Notes under the pieces: generated by a model
The model's input: only the letters and a program-made list of their open reading frames with translations
What the model was told of the DNA's origin: nothing
Databases searched by the model: none
Program-made: the position numbers and the translations under genes
Origin: a virus
Virus record (IMG/VR): IMGVR_UViG_3300005356_000003
Span: 1-41,563 of that record
Reading direction: 5' to 3' (one strand)
DNA: 41,563 bases
Shown here: positions 30,036 through 37,557 of the stretch, one piece after another
How positions within the stretch are numbered: the stretch's first letter is position 1
Layout: every line of letters starts with the position of its first letter

Positions 30036-32501
30036 TCACATTCGCTTCTCAACCTCGGTGATATCCGTCAAAATCACTTCAAACCCGGTCGGACCCTCGG
30101 ATATCAACTGGTCATCCTCGTCGCGGTTCGGGGTGAGCACCCCGTCGGCGGACTGGTCGGCCAACTCGACCACCTTGAACCGACTCGCGCCGTGCGCCTT
30201 GGCGAGCAGCCCCCGCTGAATCAGGTCAGCCCACGCACGCGCCCACGCACGCCGCCAGGCGGCCCCGTCCGGACCCGTGCCGGTCGGTCCTGTCCAGATG
30301 TCGTCCGTCCAGGCGGCCCGGATCTCGGCGTACGTACCGCCCATGCCGGGGTTGTAGCGCGAGTGGACGGCCGTCCACAGCGCCCGCGCCCGCGCCTTGC
30401 CGAGCGGTTCCCGCGGCCCGTCGGCGGCCGGCGCCGTCGCGTCGCCGCGCCACACCGGTACCACGCCGACGACCATCGGATCGTCCGGCTCACTGAACCC
30501 CGGCACCATGGCGGCCGGCGGTGCGGGCACATCGACAAGATCAAACAGAATGTCCTCGAAGTCTTCATGATCCTTTTGCTTGCGCGACGTGAGGGTGATC
30601 GTCCGGCCGGCCTTGCGCGCCAGCAACTCACTCTGGAGGGCGCCTTTGACCTCGGTATGCCCGCGCCCGTCGTCGCCCTTCTGTGGCGTGTGGTGGACGA
30701 GCAGCACGCACGCGCCGGTCGCCCTGCGCAGGAGCTCGGCAGCCGCGACCAGGCGCGACATCTCCGCGCGGTCCACCTCGTCGATGCCCTCGGTGGCGCG
30801 CGCCTGCGTGTCGATGATAATCAACTCCAACGCCGCCCGGCGGCAGGATTCCACGAACGCCGTCCACTCGACGCCGAGCATCTGCACCGGCCGGGCGAGC
30901 AGCCGGATCGTCGACCGGTCCACCGGCCCGTGCCGCGCTTCCCAGGCACGTATCCGGGTGCCGATGCCACGGGCACCCTCGGCCACCACGTAGCCGACCC
31001 GCACCTGCCGCACCGCCCTGCCGGCCCACGGCATCCCCCGGGCCGCCCGTAGCGCCAGGTCGATCGCCACGAAGCTCTTGCCGTGCCCGGACGGCCCGTT
31101 GATCCGCGCGAGGCTGTCCAGGAACAGCATGCCGTCGACGAGTGGTTCCAGCGCTGGCAGGGCCAGCACGCCATCGATGTCGAGCCATTCGCCGTCCAGC
31201 GCGTCCGCCGAGGTCCCGACGTCGCCCGCCCGCAGCGTCCGCACGCGCTCCCGCGCGGCGTCGCGGACAAGTTCCCGGTTGACCTCACGCTGGACGGCCG
31301 CTTCCCATGCCGCGACCGCTGGGTCAGTGAGGGTTGATGTTGCGGAAATATCCGGCGACATTGGCGTATCGGTACTGAGCCGCGACGTACCGTTGGGCTG
31401 GATTCCAGAGCCACCAGAGATCGTCCCGGGCTCGCTGAACGACACGACGGGCGAGGCTGACATCGACGCCGCGCCGCTCGAGCTCGGCGAGAAAGGGAGC
31501 ACCCCTGCCGACGGGTCCGGCCACACCTCCGCCCGTAGCGGGTCGGTCCATTCCGGTGGCAGTTCGGCCGGTCGGTCACCGACGTGGCGCTGTGCGCTGC
31601 GCCAGACGGCTATCTGTTCAGCTTCATTGAACGTGCCGTCGGTGTTGGCCTGGTCAGCCGCCGCGCAGTAGTCGTGCACGGCCGCGGGCGGCACCCATCC
31701 CGCGTTGATCAGTTCGAACATCCGGCAGGCCACCCGAAACGCCGTGTCGTTGCGGGTGCCCTCGACCGCGCAAGCAAGTTCGGCCAGCAGTTCGCGCACC
31801 GCGCCGGCCGCGTATCGTTGCCCCCGGTCGTCGCTGTTCATGATTGGCCCCGGGGGCGGGGGTGACCAGCCGGCCGGCGGTGTTCTTGGTAGGGGTACCG
31901 CCGGCCGGATCATGTCGAGCAGCCAGTCCGGCGCCACGTACGGCGCGGCGTCGGTCAGTTCGACGTACGCACCCTTGCCGCTGACGCTCGGTGGCGCGAC
32001 CACCTGGCCGCCGGTCCCCCGCACATCGAGTCCGGGCGGCAGTGACCCGCGGCGATTGGTCGGCTCGAAATCGGGCGGCATCGCAAACCGCCAGTGTTCC
32101 CCACCCCCGCCGGTTTCCACGTGCGGCATCAATCCGTCACGCATCAGTCGCACCACCAATGCGGCGGTCGGTTCGATGGCGTTCGCGGGGTCGTAGTCCA
32201 GTACCCAATGCCCGGACGGCGCGCCGGTCGCGATACCGACGTTCGGACGCTGCTGGAATTCCAGCCATATCGCGGCGTCACGGCGTACGTCGAGTTGCCA
32301 TTTGCCTGCGATCGGATGTTTGCCGCCCTGTTTGTAGTCGTGGTCAGGGTCGTAGTCCGACTGGCCGTTGTGGTCGACGTGACCGGGTACGCCGCGACCG
32401 CACGAACAGTGCCCGTCGGCCAGCATGTGGTGCAACGGCACGAGCGCCCAACCCAAAGCGAGGTATTTCTTGACAAATTGAAGTTTTTCGGTATCATCCA
32501 C
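30036..32501 (-). CDS. Bifunctional primase-polymerase fused to AAA replicative helicase
   Basis: The product has 821 residues. It primes and unwinds phage DNA. Residues 1-200 are a Prim-Pol domain: WVLDYDP gives catalytic Asp102 and Asp104, GGGGEHWRF gives His136, and LDVRGTGGQVVAPPS the third motif. A Cys/His patch (HCSCGRGVPGHVDH, residues 31-44) may bind zinc. After a disordered linker (about 330-395), residues 440-700 form a RepA/RecA-like ATPase with Walker A NGPSGHGKS at 468-476 and Walker B LELIIIDTQ near 558-566. The C-terminal 120 residues include a small helical, possibly winged-helix region. Start choice: GTG 32501 has TAGGAG upstream; a longer frame to 32549 has none. No separate polymerase is encoded. 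Confidence 0.87.
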   Translation of the reverse strand: MDDTEKLQFVKKYLALGWALVPLHHMLADGHCSCGRGVPGHVDHNGQSDYDPDHDYKQGGKHPIAGKWQLDVRRDAAIWLEFQQRPNVGIATGAPSGHWVLDYDPANAIEPTAALVVRLMRDGLMPHVETGGGGEHWRFAMPPDFEPTNRRGSLPPGLDVRGTGGQVVAPPSVSGKGAYVELTDAAPYVAPDWLLDMIRPAVPLPRTPPAGWSPPPPGPIMNSDDRGQRYAAGAVRELLAELACAVEGTRNDTAFRVACRMFELINAGWVPPAAVHDYCAAADQANTDGTFNEAEQIAVWRSAQRHVGDRPAELPPEWTDPLRAEVWPDPSAGVLPFSPSSSGAASMSASPVVSFSEPGTISGGSGIQPNGTSRLSTDTPMSPDISATSTLTDPAVAAWEAAVQREVNRELVRDAARERVRTLRAGDVGTSADALDGEWLDIDGVLALPALEPLVDGMLFLDSLARINGPSGHGKSFVAIDLALRAARGMPWAGRAVRQVRVGYVVAEGARGIGTRIRAWEARHGPVDRSTIRLLARPVQMLGVEWTAFVESCRRAALELIIIDTQARATEGIDEVDRAEMSRLVAAAELLRRATGACVLLVHHTPQKGDDGRGHTEVKGALQSELLARKAGRTITLTSRKQKDHEDFEDILFDLVDVPAPPAAMVPGFSEPDDPMVVGVVPVWRGDATAPAADGPREPLGKARARALWTAVHSRYNPGMGGTYAEIRAAWTDDIWTGPTGTGPDGAAWRRAWARAWADLIQRGLLAKAHGASRFKVVELADQSADGVLTPNRDEDDQLISEGPTGFEVILTDITEVEKRM

Positions 32502-32639
32502 CCTGGATCTCCTAACCCGTTGATCCCTGACCTGGCCCCGCAGCCGCACCCCGGACCGCCGACCGTACGCCCGCTGCCCCCGTGACGGATACGTACAGCC
32601 CCGCGCTCCGGCCTGTCGGTAGGCGGGGTCGCGTCGGCT

Positions 32640-32846
32640 CTAAACCTCGACGGATGCGGTCGCTACGGCGGTACCCGCCAGTTCGCGCCGCGCCCGTCTG
32701 GTCAGCCAGCGGATCACCTCGCCGCGCCCGACGTTGCGCCCACGGCGCGCGCTGAGATCGCGGCGCACCCCCTCGATCCACGCCAGCACGTCCGAGTCTT
32801 CCTGATACGTCACACCTTGCTTAGATTTCTTGATCGGCTCAGTCAT
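32640..32846 (-). CDS. Ribbon-helix-helix-like regulator
   Basis: The product has 68 residues from ATG 32846. GVTYQEDSDVLAWIEGVRRD followed by RRGRNVGRGEVIRWLTRRAR resembles the strand-helix-turn-helix of Arc/CopG proteins. It diverges from the gene at 32920, and a perfect 17-base palindrome (32863-32879) lies between them in operator position. A likely -10 (TAGAGT, 32859-32854 on the minus strand) ends eight bases before the ATG, so the mRNA may be leaderless. It is probably an autoregulated repressor at the divergence point of the two arms. Confidence 0.65.
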   Translation of the reverse strand: MTEPIKKSKQGVTYQEDSDVLAWIEGVRRDLSARRGRNVGRGEVIRWLTRRARRELAGTAVATASVEV

Positions 32847-32862
32847 GTGAGGCACTCTAACT

Positions 32863-32879
32863 TGCTTCAAGTTGAAGCA
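32863..32879. promoter_or_regulatory. Perfect 17-base palindrome in the divergent control region
   Basis: TGCTTCAA, a central G, and TTGAAGCA lie between the two divergently transcribed genes that begin the leftward and rightward arms. A possible plus-strand promoter TTGCTT (32862-32867), 17-base spacer, TACGGT (32885-32890) overlaps it. It is a good operator candidate for the adjacent ribbon-helix-helix protein and is unrelated to the CCTACA/TGTAGG family. Confidence 0.6.
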
Positions 32880-32919
32880 CCAGCTACGGTCAACCGGCGG
32901 GGCACGGAAAGGACGGAAC

Positions 32920-33102
32920 GTGACGCGATTCGATGACTGGCTGGACGCGGTGCGCGAGGCTTCGCGACGTGGCCTGACCTACGGTCACAAGCACCGCGTT
33001 CAACGACTCAGGGCCGGCGGATTCCAGGTGATCTATCAGTCCGACAGGCGGACCGACTATGAAACGATCCTGCGTCGACACATGAGGCGGTGTCACCCAT
33101 GA
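32920..33102 (+). CDS. First rightward gene, small basic protein of unknown function
   Basis: The product has 60 residues from GTG 32920 with GAAAGGA six bases upstream. It is highly basic (WLDAVREASRRGLTYGHKHR, LRRHMRRCHP) and mainly helical with a central strand GFQVIYQSDR. It starts the rightward arm and is coupled to the next gene by ATGA. A toxin role opposite the ribbon-helix-helix gene was considered, but the two genes are divergent, not co-transcribed. Function unknown. Confidence 0.65.
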   Translation: MTRFDDWLDAVREASRRGLTYGHKHRVQRLRAGGFQVIYQSDRRTDYETILRRHMRRCHP

Positions 33103-33344
33103 AGGTTGTTCAGGTGCCATGGTTCGTGGTCGAGCAAGGGTCGACCGTCGTTGTCGACGGACTCCCGTGGCTTGTCGCGTCGCCACCCGGCCCGCAACGG
33201 ATGCTGCGTGCCGATGACAGGAAGGCTTATCGGATCTTCGGTGGCGAGCAGAGCGACACGGTGACGGTGCTGGTACCGGAGACGGACGACGCGGTACGCA
33301 TCCTCAGCGGACAGTTCACAGTGGAAATTCTGGAGGAGATATGA
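33099..33344 (+). CDS. Small beta-rich protein of unknown function
   Basis: The product has 81 residues from ATG 33099 (ATGA overlap). Alternating strands (KVVQVPWFVVEQGSTVVVDG, SDTVTVLVPETDDAVRILSG, FTVEILEEI) suggest a compact barrel. It has no cysteine or catalytic motif. It is coupled to the next gene by another ATGA at 33341, so the first four rightward genes form one translation-coupled operon. Confidence 0.65.
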   Translation: MKVVQVPWFVVEQGSTVVVDGLPWLVASPPGPQRMLRADDRKAYRIFGGEQSDTVTVLVPETDDAVRILSGQFTVEILEEI

Positions 33345-33697
33345 GCACTGAACTGAGCGGACCGGACGATCCGTGGGGGATCACCACGCAGCCTGACGGA
33401 AAGATCATTGTTTGGTGTGGCACGCAGCAGGCATACGAAGGTCGCTCATTACTGCCGGATGAGGTGCGCCGGATGGCGCGCCAGCTTCTCATGGCCGCCG
33501 GCCCAGAGGAGACCGCACCCCTCCCGCTACTGCCGATGCCGACCTACGACCGGACGCCGGACATCCGGATGCAGGCGCTGGACATGGCAATCCGGCTTGC
33601 CCGGCCAGGCACTGCCGGACACATCATTACGGCCGACGCCGCCGCATTCGAGCAGTACCTCACGAGCGGAAAGGTCGACAGTGAGCAGGGCGAGTGA
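33341..33697 (+). CDS. Protein of unknown function upstream of the nuclease
   Basis: The product has 118 residues. The first part is beta-like (WGITTQPDGKIIVWCG), then helices (LPDEVRRMARQLLMAAG, IRMQALDMAIRLARP) and a terminal segment AAAFEQYLTSGKVDSEQGE. Its last codons (VDSEQGE, stop) lie in a 27-base direct repeat that also encodes the end of the next small gene. No family recognised. Confidence 0.65.
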   Translation: MSTELSGPDDPWGITTQPDGKIIVWCGTQQAYEGRSLLPDEVRRMARQLLMAAGPEETAPLPLLPMPTYDRTPDIRMQALDMAIRLARPGTAGHIITADAAAFEQYLTSGKVDSEQGE

Positions 33698-33698
33698 A
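33672..33698. repeat. 27-base direct repeat, left copy at a gene junction
   Basis: AGGTCGACAGTGAGCAGGGC and seven further bases are identical to 33817-33843. Each copy encodes the end of one gene (VDSEQGE, stop) and the start of the next (SRASE from GTG). The two copies bracket a 53-residue gene with a 145-base repeat period. Confidence 0.95.
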
Positions 33699-33842
33699 CT
33701 CAGGAAGCTTCTGGACGATCTAATTATCGCCGCGTTCGAAGACGGCCAGCGATACCGCGAAGAGTACGGTCCGACAACCAGCAGAATCCGCAATACGATC
33801 ATCGAACGTTACGGAGAGGTCGACAGTGAGCAGGGCGAGTGA
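33681..33842 (+). CDS. Small gene bracketed by direct repeats, unknown function
   Basis: The product has 53 residues from GTG 33681. Helical and charged (ELRKLLDDLIIAAFEDGQRY, SRIRNTIIERYGEVDSEQGE). Both its first residues (SRASEL) and last residues (VDSEQGE) are shared with the neighbouring genes through a 27-base repeat. Recombination between the copies would remove 145 bases and join the flanking genes cleanly, so this looks like an inserted or removable cassette. It overlaps the upstream gene by 17 bases and the downstream by 17. Function unknown. Confidence 0.65.
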   Translation: MSRASELRKLLDDLIIAAFEDGQRYREEYGPTTSRIRNTIIERYGEVDSEQGE

Positions 33843-33843
33843 A
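33817..33843. repeat. 27-base direct repeat, right copy at a gene junction
   Basis: Identical to 33672-33698. It contains the stop of the 53-residue gene and the GTG start of the Cas4-like nuclease. Confidence 0.95.
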
Positions 33844-35601
33844 TTGGAGGCGAAACGCCTGTCGACGGAACGAATCGCGGCGAGGTGCGACGCGCTGCTC
33901 AATGCCGGCGACGACGCGGCCGGCATCAGTCCGGCACTGGTGATGATCGAACTGTCCAAACAGCTGCTGTCTGAGGCGACCCACATCAGCGGACAGCGCA
34001 GGAGCGGCTGGAAGTCGAGCAGCGACGCACACACCGTGGCGGCGCGCATCCTGGAACGCTGGACGGCCGAACTGACCGAACACATCAAACAGGACGTCCC
34101 GCCGATGCGCCCGCCGATCGACCTCGACGACCCCGCGCAGCGCGAGCCGGCGTCCGGCGTGCCGAGCGAGCGCGGACAGTCGGACATCGACAAGGTTCGC
34201 GGCGCCTGGCCGGACGGTCCGATCACGCCCGACGCCGCGACGCGGGTGCGTCTCGCGGTCGAGGCTGGCAAGGACACCGACGGCAAGCTCGACGCCGCGT
34301 TCGGCGATCGCGTAACCGCACATCGGCAGGTCGTAGACAGTTTCGTCCATCCGCCCCTGGATGGATTGCCAGCGGTACCGAAAACAGCTGACCTTCTCGC
34401 CGCGCCGGTTCACGTCACATCTGACGGATACGGTTCGACCGATGTGACGCTATGCGGCAAGGGCGGCCTGCGCGGGTACCGCGGCGCCGCGACCTGCCCG
34501 GAATGCATCGCGCTGTTCGACGATCGTTCCGGCCGGCGGCCGGCCGCAGAGACCACGCAGGACAAGGTATCCATGGAGCGCATCATTGCACCGCCGCAGG
34601 AGTTTGGACCCGAGCGATTCGGCACCGTGGCGTCCGTGCGGTTCACCGACCCGAGCGAGCCACCGAAACGCATGACGTTCGCCGAGGTCCGTGAGCACGG
34701 CCGGGCGCGCGCCCGCGGGGCGGATCACCGCTCCTACTCGCAGGTGGACGCGTTCCGACAGTGCGGCATCCAGTACGCACTGTCGGACCTCGACAACGTG
34801 CCTACCTGGTGGAACGTGGGGGGCACGGCCGTCCATTACGCCTGCGAACGCGTTAACCGCATGTGGTACACGGGGACGATCGACTTCGATGCGATCGGAC
34901 ACCAGGCCATCATCGACGCGCTGTGGTCCGAGAGCTTCGCACGGTCGACCTCGGAAACGCTGGCCGCCCACCCCGGCGTCGGCATGTCCGACTGGCGCGC
35001 GGCGAAGTCCGGTGCCGAGGGCTACGACTGGTGGCGCGTCGAGGGTGCGCTCATGGTCGGCCGGTGGGTCGCCCGACTGCGCGCGCTGCACGACGACGGC
35101 TGGACGATCGCGACGATTGGCGAACGGGCGGACGCCCAAGCCGCAATCGAAGTCAGCCTGCCGATGACGATTCTGACCGGCGTCGACGATCCGAACGGCA
35201 TCAAGGTGGAGAACATCATCGACCTGGTCATGGTCCGTGACGACACGTTCATGATCATCGACACCAAATCGGGCGCCAGTGCGCCGACCTCGACATATCA
35301 ACTGGGCCAGTACGCATGGGCCGTCGGTCGGGGGTTCCATCAGGGTTCGCGCATCGTCGGTGCCTGGTGGCTCGCCCGGACCGACACGCTCAGCTATGCG
35401 GGTGCGTCCGAACTGATCGCGTCCGACGCGCAGTTCCCGGACCTGCGCGAGTTGCACCCGTGGGACGAGATCGAGTATCTGATCTCCACAATGGACATCG
35501 CCGAGCGTCAAGGCCTGTACCTGCCGAACAAGAGCAAGTCCGACCGGTTCGGCTGCGGCTCGTGCGGCGTCAAGTCGCTCTGCCCGGTCGGGCCGCGCTA
35601 G
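33826..35601 (+). CDS. Cas4/RecB-like PD-(D/E)XK nuclease with N-terminal extension
   Basis: The product has 591 residues from GTG 33826. Residues 300-591 form the nuclease: YSQVDAFRQCGIQYAL, GGTAVHYAC with His337, NIIDLVMVRD with Asp466, MIIDTKSG with Asp479 and Lys481, and YQLGQYAWAV with Gln492 and Tyr496-type residues (QxxxY). Cys313 with Cys577, Cys580 and Cys586 (GCGSCGVKSLC) fits a 4Fe-4S cluster as in Cas4/AddB. Residues 1-290 are an unusual extension with a helical part and a zinc-like patch VTLCGKGGLRGYRGAATCPE-C (Cys210, 224, 227). Probably a recombination exonuclease working beside the SSB-like and RusA proteins. Confidence 0.85.
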   Translation: MSRASELEAKRLSTERIAARCDALLNAGDDAAGISPALVMIELSKQLLSEATHISGQRRSGWKSSSDAHTVAARILERWTAELTEHIKQDVPPMRPPIDLDDPAQREPASGVPSERGQSDIDKVRGAWPDGPITPDAATRVRLAVEAGKDTDGKLDAAFGDRVTAHRQVVDSFVHPPLDGLPAVPKTADLLAAPVHVTSDGYGSTDVTLCGKGGLRGYRGAATCPECIALFDDRSGRRPAAETTQDKVSMERIIAPPQEFGPERFGTVASVRFTDPSEPPKRMTFAEVREHGRARARGADHRSYSQVDAFRQCGIQYALSDLDNVPTWWNVGGTAVHYACERVNRMWYTGTIDFDAIGHQAIIDALWSESFARSTSETLAAHPGVGMSDWRAAKSGAEGYDWWRVEGALMVGRWVARLRALHDDGWTIATIGERADAQAAIEVSLPMTILTGVDDPNGIKVENIIDLVMVRDDTFMIIDTKSGASAPTSTYQLGQYAWAVGRGFHQGSRIVGAWWLARTDTLSYAGASELIASDAQFPDLRELHPWDEIEYLISTMDIAERQGLYLPNKSKSDRFGCGSCGVKSLCPVGPR

Positions 35602-35602
35602 C

Positions 35603-35632
35603 TTGACATTCCTGCAATCGTCGCTGTAAGCT
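35603..35632 (+). promoter_or_regulatory. Promoter without operator palindrome
   Basis: TTGACA (35603-35608), 18-base spacer, TAAGCT (35627-35632) precede the gene at 35665 by a leader with AGGAAAGG. The spacing equals that of the operator family but the spacer has no inverted repeat and the leader has no GCGGGAC box, so it is probably not under the same regulator. Confidence 0.6.
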
Positions 35633-35664
35633 TCTGAGACCACGCCCGACAGGAAAGGCACACG

Positions 35665-36555
35665 ATGCAACCGCAACAGCCGTACTACGGCCAGCCGCCC
35701 GGCTACGCGCCGCAGCAGTACGTCCCGCAGCCTCAGCAGCAGTACGCGGCACCGGCCGCGGTTGCCGGTCCGCCGCAGTTCTCCGACCCGACCGGCGGTA
35801 GCGGCGGCGGCATGCCGCTCAAGCTCCGCGAGATCCTCGGTCGTGCCTGCGGAATCAAGCCGGTCAAGTTCCGGCCGGCCCTCGGCCAGATGTTCGGCGG
35901 GAAGCCGCAGACCGACTCGATCGTCATGGACATCCTGATCCTGGACGGTCCCGTACCGCTCCAGTTCGGCGAGTCGCAGGCGACCGACGGTACCGGCGGT
36001 CCGGCCTGTTACCAGCTCGACACGCTCCCGGCGCTGGTGACCGGCGTTATCAGCAACAATCAGGAAGTCGTCAAGGAGTGCAGGCGGGTACTGGAACAGA
36101 CCCCCGGCAATGTGATCCCGTGCCGGATCGTGCGCGGCATGATGGGCAACAACCCGTTTCTGCTGGCCGCTCTCGGCGGCGTCAGCGACCCGCAGCCGCA
36201 GTTGGCCGACCAGGCCCGCGCGCAACTGGCCGCGGTCTACACGGCGATCACGATGGGTCAGTTCGTCAACCCTGAGCCGCGGGAGATCAACGGGGGTCCG
36301 CGGCGGAAGGCGACGAACAACAGCGCCGCGCCGCAGCAGCAGGCCGTCCAGTACCCGCCGCAGGCGGCCTACCCGCCCCCGCCGCCGACGGGTCAGGTTG
36401 TCTACCCGCCGGCCAGCCCGAGTCACCCGGCCGTCGCGGCGTACAACGCGCAGCAGCAGGCGCCCGCCACCCCGGCGGCGCCGCCGGGGTGGGACCCGAA
36501 CGTATGGGCCGGCCTGCCCGACGCCGACAAGGCGCGCTTCCTGCCCCAGCAGTAG
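35665..36555 (+). CDS. Pro/Gln-rich protein, possible single-stranded DNA-binding protein
   Basis: The product has 296 residues. A disordered N-terminal arm rich in Pro, Gln, Tyr (QPYYGQPPGYAPQQYVPQPQ) and a longer disordered C-terminal tail (GQVVYPPASPSHPAVAAYNA) flank a core of about 140 residues: LKLREILGRACGIKPVKFRP, TDSIVMDILILDGPVPLQFG, GNVIPCRIVRGMMGNNPFLL. The strand-rich core followed by a low-complexity tail resembles actinophage SSB-like proteins encoded beside RecB-type nucleases, but I cannot confirm an OB fold. It has its own promoter at 35603. Confidence 0.6.
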   Translation: MQPQQPYYGQPPGYAPQQYVPQPQQQYAAPAAVAGPPQFSDPTGGSGGGMPLKLREILGRACGIKPVKFRPALGQMFGGKPQTDSIVMDILILDGPVPLQFGESQATDGTGGPACYQLDTLPALVTGVISNNQEVVKECRRVLEQTPGNVIPCRIVRGMMGNNPFLLAALGGVSDPQPQLADQARAQLAAVYTAITMGQFVNPEPREINGGPRRKATNNSAAPQQQAVQYPPQAAYPPPPPTGQVVYPPASPSHPAVAAYNAQQQAPATPAAPPGWDPNVWAGLPDADKARFLPQQ

Positions 36556-36638
36556 GCGCCCATGAGTCCCGCACGCCGGCCAGCCCGGACCTGCCCCGAC
36601 ACATCACGGCAGATGTTCCCTGACCGGCGTGCGGCAAA

Positions 36639-36727
36639 CCCGAGGTAGCTCAACGGCAGAGCACCCGTCCCCGATGGCGCGCGGCAGCAAGGGACGATAG
36701 GTCCGGGTTCGACTCCCGGCCTCGGGA
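36639..36727 (+). tRNA. tRNA-like gene with abnormal anticodon loop
   Basis: Acceptor CCCGAGG (36639-36645) pairs perfectly with CCTCGGG (36720-36726), then A. D-arm GCTC-AACGGCA-GAGC and T-arm CCGGG-TTCGACT-CCCGG are canonical. The anticodon region is not: CGTCCC pairs with GGGACG (six pairs, the two lower positions mismatched), leaving a 19-base loop instead of seven. The total is 89 bases; CCA is not encoded. No anticodon can be assigned. It may be a tRNA with an insertion, a decayed copy, or a tRNA mimic. Confidence 0.65.
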
Positions 36728-36728
36728 C

Positions 36729-36893
36729 GTGAAGAGATCAAAAGACTACAGCGGTCGCCATCGCGTGGCATGGTGGCATCCTCGCGCGCTGGCCGCGGTC
36801 ATCGTGCCGCCCAGCGAGCAGGCCATGATCCGACTGTCGGCGCTGACCGTCGTGCTGGCCTACGCGCTGTACCTCGTCGTGAGGCTCGGCTGA
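36729..36893 (+). CDS. Small membrane protein
   Basis: The product has 54 residues from GTG 36729, which begins two bases after the tRNA-like gene. A basic, His/Trp-containing start (KRSKDYSGRHRVAWWHPRAL) precedes a hydrophobic segment near residues 35-53 (IRLSALTVVLAYALYLVVRL). The stop shares a base with the next ATG (TGATG), which supports translation here, but no clear ribosome site precedes the GTG; an internal ATG would give a 22-residue membrane peptide. Function unknown. Confidence 0.45.
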   Translation: MKRSKDYSGRHRVAWWHPRALAAVIVPPSEQAMIRLSALTVVLAYALYLVVRLG

Positions 36894-37279
36894 TGTCGGC
36901 CGAGCGGATGTCCACGGCGCAGTGCGCGCACGCCGCCGGAATCAGGCAGGGCACCTGGAGTGCCTATGTCGCCCGCGGTCACGCGCCGAAGCCGGACGGC
37001 CGACTGCGCGACACTGGCGCCCCGTACTGGCTTCGGTCGACCTACGAGCGGTGGAGGGCCAACCGCCCCGGCGCCGAACACGCCGACGCGACACTGGCCA
37101 CCCACGACCGGATCGAAGCCGCGGACAAGGTCGACCTCGATGATGGTTACCGGCCGGCCAGCAACGTCGCCCTGGCACGCAGGCTCGGCATCAGCGCGGC
37201 GACGGTGACCAGGCACCGCAAAGGCGTCTGTCGGTGCGCCCAGTTGCGCGCCCGGCGCGCGGGTGCGGGCGCGCGTTGA
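36893..37279 (+). CDS. Double helix-turn-helix regulator
   Basis: The product has 128 residues. Residues 6-60 (STAQCAHAAGIRQGTWSAYV, ARGHAPKPDG, WLRSTYERWRANRPG) match the excisionase/AlpA-MerR-like HTH pattern in which a recognition helix is followed by a wing ending in a WRANRPG-type motif. A second HTH follows near 88-112 (ASNVALARRLGISAATVTRH). The C-terminus is basic with CRC. Two DNA-binding modules suit a transcription regulator, and with no excision system in the genome, control of the palindromic promoters just downstream is a reasonable guess. ATG shares a base with the upstream stop. Confidence 0.7.
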   Translation: MSAERMSTAQCAHAAGIRQGTWSAYVARGHAPKPDGRLRDTGAPYWLRSTYERWRANRPGAEHADATLATHDRIEAADKVDLDDGYRPASNVALARRLGISAATVTRHRKGVCRCAQLRARRAGAGAR

Positions 37280-37557
37280 CGACGCACTACGCGACGTGGC
37301 AGGACATCACCGGCAGTCCCGGCGTCCGCGAGAGCGTGTTCGCCGCGCTCGGCTACGACACGAGCGGCTACGACGTGCCGGCCGTCGTCGACGAATACCG
37401 CGCCGCGATCGACGCCGCCCTGCCCCGTCCCGTCGCGTTGCGCGGTGATGACTTTGTCGGTCCGTGTCCGGCGCCCGATGGGGCATGGTCGGCGCTCGCC
37501 GAGGCAGTCAACGGCATCGACCTCTGGCGCTTGACAAGCTTACATAGAAGCATGTAG
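37276..37557 (+). CDS. Protein of unknown function whose end runs through an operator
   Basis: The product has 93 residues from TTG 37276 (TTGA overlap with the preceding stop). HYATWQDITGSPGVRESVFA, YDVPAVVDEYRAAIDAALP and LRGDDFVGPCPAPDGAWSAL are typical of small actinophage alpha/beta proteins. Its last eight residues (LTSLHRSM) and the TAG stop are encoded by promoter/operator copy 2, the stop lying inside the -10. Function unknown; the start is the least certain part. Confidence 0.6.
   Translation: MTTHYATWQDITGSPGVRESVFAALGYDTSGYDVPAVVDEYRAAIDAALPRPVALRGDDFVGPCPAPDGAWSALAEAVNGIDLWRLTSLHRSM

Noticed and set aside
32640-33102. Toxin-antitoxin pair
   Set aside because: The two genes are divergent rather than co-transcribed and the 60-residue product shows no toxin motif; a divergent regulatory switch is simpler.
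34450-36426. Long minus-strand open frame opposite the Cas4-like gene (658 codons)
   Set aside because: It is a GC-driven shadow of the plus-strand genes at 33826-36555, very rich in Arg/Asp/Val/Gly with no domain, and it crosses a promoter and two genes.
36562-36648. 28-residue open frame between the SSB-like gene and the tRNA-like gene
   Set aside because: Very short, weak ribosome site, Arg/Pro-rich and its stop lies inside the tRNA-like acceptor/D region; no supporting overlap.
36639-36727. Attachment site (attP) based on tRNA similarity
   Set aside because: The element has both acceptor strands and a D-arm, not just a 3' tRNA end, and no integrase gene was found anywhere in the genome.
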